Below are positions 42,604-49,568 of a stretch of 64,000 bases of DNA, in pieces; positions within the stretch are counted from its first letter, which is position 1; each line of letters starts with the position of its first letter. The DNA comes from Thiovibrio sp964588325. GTDB taxonomy: Bacteria > Desulfobacterota > Desulfobulbia > Desulfobulbales > Desulfurivibrionaceae. A program made the position numbers and the translations under genes. Below the pieces are notes generated by a model, which searched no databases, was not told where the DNA came from, and saw only the letters and a program-made list of their open reading frames with translations. The DNA lies in contig CAZPOR010000011.1 in the NCBI GenBank assembly GCA_964588325.1, positions 1-64,000 of the forward strand, given 5' to 3'.

Positions 42604-44055
42604 TTATTTGAGTTTCAGACCAAAAAATCTGGTGCGGCCGTCACGCTTGATGAAAAAGGAAACCGTTGATTTTGCCTTCATCCCCTTGGTCATGCTGAGG
42701 AATCCCTTTACATCCCGGACAGGTTTCTGATTTACCTCGAGGATCAGATCCCCCCTGCGCAGGCCGGCAAGTGCCGCTGGCGAGGAGGGCTCAACCCCGG
42801 TAACCAGCACCCCGTGCGTATCGGTGATGCCCAGGGCCGCGGCAATTTCCGGGGTGAGATCCTGCACCCCCAGGCCAAGGCTTTTGCTCAGCGTCTCCGC
42901 CGGTTCGCTTGCGGCAGCCTGTTCTTCGCTGAGCTTGGCAATGGTCACCGGGAGCTTTTTCACCGCGCCTTTCCGGTACAGGGTGACTTCCGCCCTGCTT
43001 CCCACCGTGGTTTCCGCCACCAGATTGGGCAGCATGCTCATCTGGGAGATTTCCTTGCCGTTGAATTCGACAATGACATCACCCGGTTTGATGCCCGCCT
43101 TTTCCGCCGGACTGCCGGGAGAAATTTCGCCCACCAGGGCGCCGATGGGCCGGTCGAGTTTGAACTGGGCGGCAAGCTCTGGGGTTACCGGCTGGATCAT
43201 CACCCCGAGCCAGCCGCGCACCACCGTGCCATGTTCCTTGAGCTGGTTGATGACGTTTTTAGCCATATTGGCCGGAATGGCGAAGCCGATACCGATGTTG
43301 CCGCCGTTGCGACTGTAGATGGCGGTGTTGATTCCGACCATCTCGCCTTTGAGATTGAACAGGGGGCCCCCGGAGTTGCCTGGGTTGATGGAGGCGTCTG
43401 TTTGAATGAAGTTTTCATAGGGGCCGCTGCCCAGGGAACGGCCCTTGCCGCTGACTATCCCGGCGGTAACGGTTTGCTCGAAACCGAAGGGATTGCCGAT
43501 GGCCATAACCCAATCGCCAACCCGCAATTTCTCCGAATCCCCGAAGGCTATTGCCGGCAGCCCGTTTTTGGGCGTGATCTTGAGCAGGGCAAGGTCTGTT
43601 TTCGGGTCGCGGCCGATGGTCTTCGCGTCGTATTCCTCGAAGTTGGTCAACCGCACATTGATGGTGTCGGCGTTTTCCACGACATGGTTGTTGGTGACGA
43701 TATAGCCATCCTTTGAGATGATCACCCCGGAGCCGAGGCTGGTTCGTTTCTGCTCGCGTTGGGGCTGGTCCTGGTCAAAGGGCGAGGGCAGGCCGAAAAA
43801 GCGGCGGAATGGTTCGGGAATATCCTGATGGTTGAACAGGTCATGGGGAGAGCGGGAAGGCTTGACCTTTTGGGTGGTGTAAATATTGACCACGGTGGGA
43901 CTGAGTTTGTCCGCCAGATCGGCAAAGGTTTCCGGAGGACTGCTTGCCGCCCGGCTTGTTCCAGGCAGGATAGCGAAAAAAAACCCCATGAGCAGCAGGG
44001 CCAGGAAAACAGAAGCGGGGCGGCGGCGGGAGAAGGTCGGCAAGGGATGCATCAT
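42604..44055 (-). CDS. degP: Periplasmic serine protease/chaperone DegP (HtrA/Do)
   Basis: A 483-residue exported protease with a signal peptide to about residue 36 (TSRAAS). The triad is His 124 (TNNHVVENAD), Asp 154 (KTDLALLKI) and Ser 228 (NPGNSGGPL); two PDZ domains follow. It degrades or refolds misfolded envelope proteins. ATG 44055 has GGAG 6 bases upstream. Upstream lie the anti-sigma and ECF sigma genes; between them is a sigma-E-like promoter followed by a terminator, so degP may need read-through or its own promoter (a TATACA -10 near 44125). Confidence 0.96.
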   Translation of the reverse strand: MMHPLPTFSRRRPASVFLALLLMGFFFAILPGTSRAASSPPETFADLADKLSPTVVNIYTTQKVKPSRSPHDLFNHQDIPEPFRRFFGLPSPFDQDQPQREQKRTSLGSGVIISKDGYIVTNNHVVENADTINVRLTNFEEYDAKTIGRDPKTDLALLKITPKNGLPAIAFGDSEKLRVGDWVMAIGNPFGFEQTVTAGIVSGKGRSLGSGPYENFIQTDASINPGNSGGPLFNLKGEMVGINTAIYSRNGGNIGIGFAIPANMAKNVINQLKEHGTVVRGWLGVMIQPVTPELAAQFKLDRPIGALVGEISPGSPAEKAGIKPGDVIVEFNGKEISQMSMLPNLVAETTVGSRAEVTLYRKGAVKKLPVTIAKLSEEQAAASEPAETLSKSLGLGVQDLTPEIAAALGITDTHGVLVTGVEPSSPAALAGLRRGDLILEVNQKPVRDVKGFLSMTKGMKAKSTVSFFIKRDGRTRFFGLKLK

Positions 44056-44176
44056 TGTGGGCTCCTTGGTGTGTTGAACAAGACAAAAGTGTCGTGCGGG
44101 CATGTTGTGTCTGTTCCGTATTGTGTATATCTCTTTTGCCGGAAGTCAAGTCCGGTGTGTGCTCCTTGTTCTCCCC

Positions 44177-44219
44177 AAAAAAAGGCGGGACCGCGGGAGC
44201 GAGGCTGCTCCGCGGTCCC
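44177..44219 (-). terminator. Strong terminator between anti-sigma gene and degP
   Basis: GGGACCGCGGGAGC (44187-44200) pairs with GCTCCGCGGTCCC (44207-44219), one bulged G, and on the minus strand is followed by GCC and seven T (44183-44177). It would end both the sigma/anti-sigma transcript and any RNA from the promoter at 44289-44315. Confidence 0.9.
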
Positions 44220-44281
44220 AGGAAAGAGCCCTTCTGGGGAAGAAGGAAGAAAGAAGGGATGCTTGGAGGATGCGCATCCTG
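44177..44281 (-). ncRNA. Candidate sigma-E-dependent pyrimidine-rich small RNA
   Basis: About 105 nt from a predicted start near 44281 to the terminator T-tract. The 5' end carries the palindrome AGGATGCGCATCCT (44267-44280), able to form a 5' hairpin. A single-stranded pyrimidine tract rich in CTTC and TTCC then leads to the terminator. There is no start codon with a ribosome site. It could alternatively be an attenuated leader of degP. Confidence 0.5.
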
Positions 44282-44288
44282 AAAAAAA

Positions 44289-44315
44289 AGACATGGCGTG
44301 ACGGGTAAAAGTTCC
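44289..44315 (-). promoter_or_regulatory. Sigma-E-type promoter upstream of degP
   Basis: GGAACTT (44315-44309), 16 bases, GTCTTT (44292-44287), 22 bases after the anti-sigma stop. It matches the sigma gene's own promoter in the -35, the following TT and the GTCT core. Confidence 0.7.
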
Positions 44316-44337
44316 TGAAAAAAATCAAGGCATGGTG

Positions 44338-45138
44338 TTATTCAAAGCGGATGGCGGCGGTTAATACCGTCTTGCCGTAGCCGAACCGTGCCTCCGCGGC
44401 TGCGGCAGGCGCCAGGGCGTAGTGGTGCCGGCCGAGAAGTTCATGGAAATTTGCCAGCTCCGCCTGGGGGAGATGAATAAGGTACAGGTTGGCGGTGATG
44501 CGGTGGAGCTGCCAGTTGTGGCGCACTATTTCCCGGCAGAGTCCGACCTGGCTTTCGTGGTCGGTTTTTTCAATGAGGACATGGATATCCGGGGACAACA
44601 GGCGAGGGGCGTGGTCAGCCGCGGGCCGCCGGGTTGCCGGAGCGAGGGATGCCAAGTGGCCGCTCCGGCTGCCTCCGTCATGGGAGACGGCAAACATGGT
44701 GTTCGGGGCAATGGGGAGCCGCCGGGGCGTGAGAAGTTCCCCGTGCGACGTGGCGCTCATGCGGGCTGGGCGGGAGGAAAGAACGCCGGGTGGCTCCAGG
44801 TGCGAGGTTTTCAGCAGAAAACCGGCCAGCATGGCAAGGGTGAATATGGCGGCGGCGGCCGGGATGGACAGGGAAAAATTCAGGGATTCGACAAGCGTCC
44901 AGGCGCGGTCGAAAATCCCCCGCTGTGCCAGTTTTGCGTGGATACCGGGGAGCAGATCCGCCGGAGGAGTCTGTGTTTCGAGATTGTGCATCAGGCTGAG
45001 GATCTGCTGGAATTCACGCCATTCTTTGGCGCAGATCTGGCAGTCGAGAAGATGGCCGGTCAGGGCGTGCAGTTCTTCGCGGCCAAGGGTGTTGTCCGCG
45101 AAATCGGTGAACAGCGTTTGGGCTTCAGTGCATTGCAT
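44338..45138 (-). CDS. Zinc-finger anti-sigma factor, membrane anchored
   Basis: A 266-residue protein. The N-terminal anti-sigma zinc-finger domain has the H-x3-C-x2-C motif (TGHLLDCQICAKEW, ~28-41). A single membrane helix (~AAAIFTLAMLAGFLL, 108-122) and a ~140-residue periplasmic domain follow. It should hold the adjacent ECF sigma factor at the membrane until envelope stress triggers release. It starts 16 bases after the sigma gene stop. Confidence 0.9.
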   Translation of the reverse strand: MQCTEAQTLFTDFADNTLGREELHALTGHLLDCQICAKEWREFQQILSLMHNLETQTPPADLLPGIHAKLAQRGIFDRAWTLVESLNFSLSIPAAAAIFTLAMLAGFLLKTSHLEPPGVLSSRPARMSATSHGELLTPRRLPIAPNTMFAVSHDGGSRSGHLASLAPATRRPAADHAPRLLSPDIHVLIEKTDHESQVGLCREIVRHNWQLHRITANLYLIHLPQAELANFHELLGRHHYALAPAAAAEARFGYGKTVLTAAIRFE

Positions 45139-45154
45139 GGGCGGGCCGTTTGGG

Positions 45155-45715
45155 TTACAAAAAATGTTTTAGGCGGTTTTTCAGGGCCAGGCGGGCCCGG
45201 TTCAACTTTGACTTGACCGTGCCCATGGGCAGGCCGAGGATTTCACTGATCTCTTCGTAGGACAGCTCCTGCAGATCGCGGAGAAGAATAACTTCCTTTT
45301 CCGCCGGCGCCAGGGAGGCAATGGCTTCTCTCACCAGGCGCGAGGTGTTTTGCCGTTCATATTCTTTTTCCGGAGTAGCGCCGGAGCTGAGGTTCAGTCC
45401 TGTTTCCGTGTCGTCCAGGGACTGGTTGCTGAAAAATCCCCTGCGGCGCAGTTTCTGGTAACGGTTCCGGCAGTGGTTCATGGCAAGCTGATAGAGCCAG
45501 GCCCCGAACTTGTTTTCGTCCTTGAGTTTGTCTATGTGCCGGAACACGGTGACGAAGATGTCCTGGGCGAGATCCTTGGCCTCGTCCTCCTGCTTCACAT
45601 AACCAAGCGCCAGATTGTAGATCTTCCGCTGGTAGAGCGCCACCAGCCGGTTAAAGGCCTGCTGGTCCCCCTGGCGAAAGGCGCGGACAAGTTGGGCTGC
45701 TTCTTGGTATGGCAT
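45155..45715 (-). CDS. ECF (group 4) RNA polymerase sigma factor, RpoE-like
   Basis: A ~186-residue sigma factor with region 2 (YNLALGYVKQEDEAKDLAQDIFVTVFRHI) and region 4 (LPMGTVKSKLNRARLALKNRL). ATG 45715 is preferred: a GCGGA site precedes it, and the ATG at 45748 has none. Its own sigma-E-type promoter lies 51 bases upstream, implying autoregulation. Followed by its anti-sigma and degP, it is the RpoE/RseA/DegP-type envelope-stress switch. Confidence 0.93.
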   Translation of the reverse strand: MPYQEAAQLVRAFRQGDQQAFNRLVALYQRKIYNLALGYVKQEDEAKDLAQDIFVTVFRHIDKLKDENKFGAWLYQLAMNHCRNRYQKLRRRGFFSNQSLDDTETGLNLSSGATPEKEYERQNTSRLVREAIASLAPAEKEVILLRDLQELSYEEISEILGLPMGTVKSKLNRARLALKNRLKHFL

Positions 45716-45765
45716 TGTTATCCGCTTGCCCTTCGAGGCCAGGGCCATTTTTTGCTGTTAATTGT

Positions 45766-45793
45766 AGAGACAACCACCCGGATAAAAAGTTCC
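45766..45793 (-). promoter_or_regulatory. Sigma-E-type autoregulatory promoter of the ECF sigma gene
   Basis: GGAACTT (45793-45787), 15 bases, GTCTCT (45771-45766). This is very close to the RpoE consensus GGAACTT-N15-16-GTCTAA and is correctly placed before the sigma gene. Confidence 0.78.
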
Positions 45794-45938
45794 GGGTAAA
45801 ATGGGAATGCGTTTTCGGCGATTTCACCAAAGGAGGGGCGCTGGAAAAGAGCACCTCTTGCTCGATTAAACAAAAAAGGACTCAAAAGAACAACAGGAAA
45901 GCGTGGGGATTCGTGATTCGCGCGTTTTGCGCGGATGC

Positions 45939-45967
45939 TTGAAAGATTTTCCGTGATTGGGTATCTT
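45939..45967 (+). promoter_or_regulatory. Sigma-70 promoter for the 46020 gene
   Basis: TTGAAA (45939-45944), 17 bases, TATCTT (45962-45967), about 50 bases before the ATG at 46020. The rest of 45716-46019 holds only the sigma-E-type promoter on the other strand and small hairpins. Confidence 0.65.
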
Positions 45968-46019
45968 GTTTTGTCGAGGTGTTCCTGGGCTGTTGCTCCC
46001 CTTTGCATGAGACTATTCC

Positions 46020-46388
46020 ATGATAGAAAAAATCGTCACCGACTTGAAGAATATCTTTGTTTTCAAGGAGAGCACCCAGGTCGGGGATATTGTCCTGATC
46101 GTGGCCGAAAAAATTATGTACGCCCTGGTTACCGGAATCGAGCGGGATTATGCCAAGAAAGAAGAGTGGTGGCAGGTGAGTCTGCAGTTGTTGACCATTC
46201 CTCCGCAGAAGACGGTCTGGACTTTGCGGGCCCCGCAGTTCACCGGGCAGGAAATATTCACCATGGGGGGCGAGGAGCGTTTTATCAAGGCCATTGATTT
46301 CGGCAGGGGCGAGGCAGCGGAGAAGAAAAACATCGAACCGGCCGGTCCCGGGAAAAAGAAAGGGTCTTTTCTCAAGTTGATCAAATAG
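46020..46388 (+). CDS. Conserved-looking hypothetical protein
   Basis: A 122-residue protein of unknown function with no signal peptide or membrane helix. The first ~95 residues alternate as beta strands (VGDIVLIVAEKIMYALVTGIERD; EWWQVSLQLLTIPPQKTVWTL), while the tail is Lys-rich and probably disordered. It has its own promoter and sits divergent from the ECF sigma gene, but no functional tie can be shown. Confidence 0.7.
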   Translation: MIEKIVTDLKNIFVFKESTQVGDIVLIVAEKIMYALVTGIERDYAKKEEWWQVSLQLLTIPPQKTVWTLRAPQFTGQEIFTMGGEERFIKAIDFGRGEAAEKKNIEPAGPGKKKGSFLKLIK

Positions 46389-46414
46389 GAAGGGCTTCGC
46401 GGAAAAGAAGTGTG

Positions 46415-46588
46415 TCAGGCGCTTTTGCGGCAGCCATTCAGAACAAAGAAATTTTCAACCATCTCCATCATCTGCCTGTAACACCGGGGGCAATAGCCGT
46501 GTGAGAGCTGCACCCCGGACCTGGCAGCCTGTTTTGCCCAGCCCTTGTGATTTTTTGTTTTGTGACAAACGCAGCAGATTACTTGCAT
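46415..46588 (-). CDS. Small zinc-ribbon-like protein
   Basis: 57 residues with two C-x2-C knuckles (ICCVCHKTKNH and HGYCPRCYRQ), enough to bind one zinc. ATG 46588 is chosen because GAGGAG lies 8 bases upstream and the frame above it has no family character. Function unknown; size and knuckles suggest a binding adaptor. It faces the thiL gene. Confidence 0.65.
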   Translation of the reverse strand: MQVICCVCHKTKNHKGWAKQAARSGVQLSHGYCPRCYRQMMEMVENFFVLNGCRKSA

Positions 46589-46665
46589 GGCCGGGCTCCT
46601 CGTTGTTCTTGCTCTACGGATCGGGATAGTTCCGGAAAAACTTGATGGGAAAATTAGGGAGAAGC

Positions 46666-47658
46666 ATGACACGGTCCGGAGGAGAAAGAGGGATTATCGC
46701 CCGTATCCGTCAGGCGGCGGGGAGTTCGGACGACCTTGTGATCGGGATCGGCGATGATTGCGCGGTCTACCGGACGACCCAGGGGAGGGTCAGCTTGGTT
46801 ACCACCGATACCATGGTGGCGGGGGTGCATTTCGATTCCGCCTGGCATCCGCCCCGTGAGCTGGGCAGGAAAGCAGCTTCGGTCAATATCAGCGACATCG
46901 CCGCCATGGGCGGTCTGCCCCGTTTTGCCCTGCTCTCCCTGGCCTTGACCCCGGCCTTTGCGAGCCAGTGGCTGGATGCATTCATGTCCGGTTTTCTTGC
47001 CGTGCTTGCCGAACAGGGGGTGGTGCTGATCGGCGGAGACACGATGCAGAGCGAGCAGGAGAGCGTGCTTTCCGTTACGGTGCTCGGGGAGATGGCTGAA
47101 ACGGAGCTGCTTGCCAGAAAGGGCGCCCGGCCCGGCGATGTGGTTTTGGTCAGTGGTTTCTTGGGCGAGGCGGCGGCAGGTCTCGCCCTGTGCCGGAGGG
47201 GATTGGTTCACGATCCCGGCTGGCAGCCCCTGGTTGGAGCGCATTTGGACCCGGCGCCCCAGGTGACCGTGGGCAGGGTTTTGGCCGCGAGCGGTCTCGT
47301 TCACGCCATGCAGGATCTTTCCGACGGCCTGGCCACCGATCTGGCCCATATCTGCGCGGAAAGCAAGGTTGGGGCGGTGGTGGCGGCTGACAAGATCCCT
47401 TTTTCCCCCTTGCTGCGCGAGGCGGCGGCAATCTGCGGCCATTCTCCTCTTGACTGGGCGCTTGCCGGCGGAGAGGATTATCAATTGCTCTTCACCGCAG
47501 GCCAGCAGCAGGTGGCGTCGCTCCGCGCTCTGGTCAGGGAAAAAACCGGCAAGGAGATTTTTGCCGTGGGACGTATTGTCGAGGGTCAGGGTGTTTTTCT
47601 TGAAGAAGCGGGACAGTGCCGGGAGATCAGCTATCGTGGCTATGAGCATTTCAGATAA
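46666..47658 (+). CDS. thiL: Thiamine-monophosphate kinase
   Basis: A ~330-residue ATP-dependent kinase making thiamine diphosphate. The family blocks LVIGIGDDCAVYR, TTDTMVAGVHF, NISDIAAMGG and the later LSDGLATDLAHI are complete. ATG 46666 has a GGGAG site; an ATG at 46642 is in frame but less well placed. Its 3' end overlaps the pseudouridine synthase start by 17 bases. No TPP riboswitch is visible. Confidence 0.95.
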   Translation: MTRSGGERGIIARIRQAAGSSDDLVIGIGDDCAVYRTTQGRVSLVTTDTMVAGVHFDSAWHPPRELGRKAASVNISDIAAMGGLPRFALLSLALTPAFASQWLDAFMSGFLAVLAEQGVVLIGGDTMQSEQESVLSVTVLGEMAETELLARKGARPGDVVLVSGFLGEAAAGLALCRRGLVHDPGWQPLVGAHLDPAPQVTVGRVLAASGLVHAMQDLSDGLATDLAHICAESKVGAVVAADKIPFSPLLREAAAICGHSPLDWALAGGEDYQLLFTAGQQQVASLRALVREKTGKEIFAVGRIVEGQGVFLEEAGQCREISYRGYEHFR

Positions 47659-48517
47659 CCGGCCGGAGGGGTTGCCTCCGGCTGCGTTTACCCTGCGGAT
47701 CACCGTTGCGCCTGAAGATGCAGGCTCGGCCTGCGATCTCCTCGCCTCCCGGGCCGGGATTGCCAAGAGCCGGGTGAAGGACGCCATGTGCAAGGGGGCG
47801 GTTTGGCTGACCGGCACAAGGGGCGGGCGGAAACGGTTGCGAAAGGCAACCGCGCAGCCGGGGCCGGGCGAGGTGCTGGATCTGTATTACGACGCGCGGC
47901 TTCTCGCGGTGCAACCGCCGACACCCCGATGTCTCCTCGATGCCGGGCGGTACAGCGTTTGGCTGAAACCCGCCGGCCTGCTCGCCCAGGGAACGAACTA
48001 CGGTGACCACTGCTCGCTGGTGCGCCAGGCCGAGGTCCATTTCCGCCTGAAGCGGCCGGTTCTGCCCGTGCATCGGTTGGACCGGGAAGCGGCCGGGTTG
48101 ATGATCCTCGCCCACACCAAGGCGGCGGCAGCCAAACTTTCCCTGTTGTTGCAGGATAAGGCCATTGACAAGCAGTACCGGGTGACGGTGCTCGGCCGTC
48201 TCCCCTCGGAGTCCGGGACGATTGAGCTGCCTCTGGACAATAAGCCCGCCCTCACCCGATACACCCTCGCCGTCTATGATCCGGCCAGTGACAGTTCCGT
48301 GGTCGAGGTCACCCTTGGCACCGGACGTCTGCATCAGATCCGCCGGCACTTTGCCATGCTCGGCCATCCTGTTCTCGGCGATCCGAAGTATGGGGTCGGG
48401 AACAAGAACAGCACCGGCATGGAGCTTGTCGCCCATCGGCTTGCCTTTCGCTGCCCCTTCACCAGGAAGGAGGTGTGTGTCAGCTTGGAAGCCCAGGCTG
48501 AGACGATTATTTCTTAG
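47642..48517 (+). CDS. RluA-family RNA pseudouridine synthase
   Basis: A 291-residue protein. An S4-like N-terminal region (~16-65) precedes the catalytic domain with the RluA motif PVHRLDREAAGLMILAHT, whose Asp is the nucleophile; TGRLHQIRRHFAMLGHPVLGDPKYG is the second signature. It isomerises uridine in rRNA or tRNA; the target cannot be assigned. ATG 47642 lies inside the end of thiL. Its 3' end overlaps opposing mtgA by 11 bases. Confidence 0.92.
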   Translation: MSISDNRPEGLPPAAFTLRITVAPEDAGSACDLLASRAGIAKSRVKDAMCKGAVWLTGTRGGRKRLRKATAQPGPGEVLDLYYDARLLAVQPPTPRCLLDAGRYSVWLKPAGLLAQGTNYGDHCSLVRQAEVHFRLKRPVLPVHRLDREAAGLMILAHTKAAAAKLSLLLQDKAIDKQYRVTVLGRLPSESGTIELPLDNKPALTRYTLAVYDPASDSSVVEVTLGTGRLHQIRRHFAMLGHPVLGDPKYGVGNKNSTGMELVAHRLAFRCPFTRKEVCVSLEAQAETIIS

Positions 48518-49298
48518 ACGGGGCGCCGAGGTGTTTGCGCAGGGACGCAGGGCCGCCCATGAGCCGCATCTGCCGCTGGATATGCCAGGCCCGTTCGCTG
48601 ATGTAGCCGGAAGGCCGGGCGGCATTTGACCGCAGGGGGCTGGGCAGGATTGCCGCAAGGATGGCGGCTTCCGCGCTATTGAGCTTGGCGGCCGGTTTGT
48701 GGAAATACGCCCGGCTGGCCGCTTCCACCCCGAAGATGCCGGGACCGAACTCCGCCACGTTGAGGTAGACCTCGAGAATGCGGCGTTTGGGCCAGAGCCC
48801 CTCGATCAGCAGGGTGAAATACACCTCCAATCCCTTGCGGATAAAGCTTCTCCCCGGCCAGAGGAAGAGATTCTTGGCAACCTGCTGGGAGATGGTGCTG
48901 GCCCCATGCACCCGTTTCCGGCGCTGGTTGTGTTCCCAGGCTTTTTCGATGGCATCAAAGTCAAAGCCCCGGTGGCTGAAAAATTTTTGGTCTTCGGAGG
49001 CGACTGCCGCCAGCGGGGCATAGGGAGAAATGCGCCCCATGCTGACCCACTGGTAGCGGAAACGGTACTCCTTGTTTTTTTGCCACAGGGAGGCGATCTG
49101 GCGCTGAACCATCAGGGAACTCCCCGGCAGCGGCACCCAGCGAAAGAAAAGGGTGATCGCCATGGTGACCGCGAGGAAGCAGGCAAACCATCTGACGGCC
49201 AGCCGGAAAAACGAACGGAGCCGATGGCTGGTTCGTTTCTTTCTGGGCGGCAGGTCTGGGGGGGCGTTTTCGGCCCTGTGGCGAGGGGTGATATGCAT
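48507..49298 (-). CDS. mtgA: Monofunctional peptidoglycan glycosyltransferase
   Basis: A 263-residue membrane protein with one N-terminal helix (WFACFLAVTMAITLFFRW) and a GT51 domain. The catalytic Glu is in ASEDQKFFSHRGFD; GASTISQQVAKNLFLWPGRS, EVYLNVAEFGPGIFGVE and AAILPSP are GT51 motifs. It polymerises lipid II without a transpeptidase domain. Confidence 0.96.
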   Translation of the reverse strand: MHITPRHRAENAPPDLPPRKKRTSHRLRSFFRLAVRWFACFLAVTMAITLFFRWVPLPGSSLMVQRQIASLWQKNKEYRFRYQWVSMGRISPYAPLAAVASEDQKFFSHRGFDFDAIEKAWEHNQRRKRVHGASTISQQVAKNLFLWPGRSFIRKGLEVYFTLLIEGLWPKRRILEVYLNVAEFGPGIFGVEAASRAYFHKPAAKLNSAEAAILAAILPSPLRSNAARPSGYISERAWHIQRQMRLMGGPASLRKHLGAPSKK

Positions 49299-49568
49299 AG
49301 TGGGGGGAGAAGGCCGGAGTATGCGGCTGTGCCCGGCGCAAGGCAGGAGCTGTGGTTGGCGGTTATTTCCCCGCGCCCCAGGGCGCGTAAATTTTTGTAT
49401 CCGTCATGCTGCGAAAAAAAGAGAATGATCGGCTGTATAGCCAATTTTTTCGCCGGAGGCAAGAGGAATGGAGTTTCAGGCGGTTTTCCCTGACTCGGCC
49501 GGGCGGGCGGATTTTCTTCCCGCGCAACCGGGGGAACTCTCCGGCAAGGGCATGGGTCGTCGCCGGGG

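Noticed and set aside
49532..49560. GGAACTC-N16-GTCGTC, another sigma-E-like match (plus strand)
   Set aside because: The -35 has a mismatch, it points antisense into the glucan synthase gene and no terminator follows.
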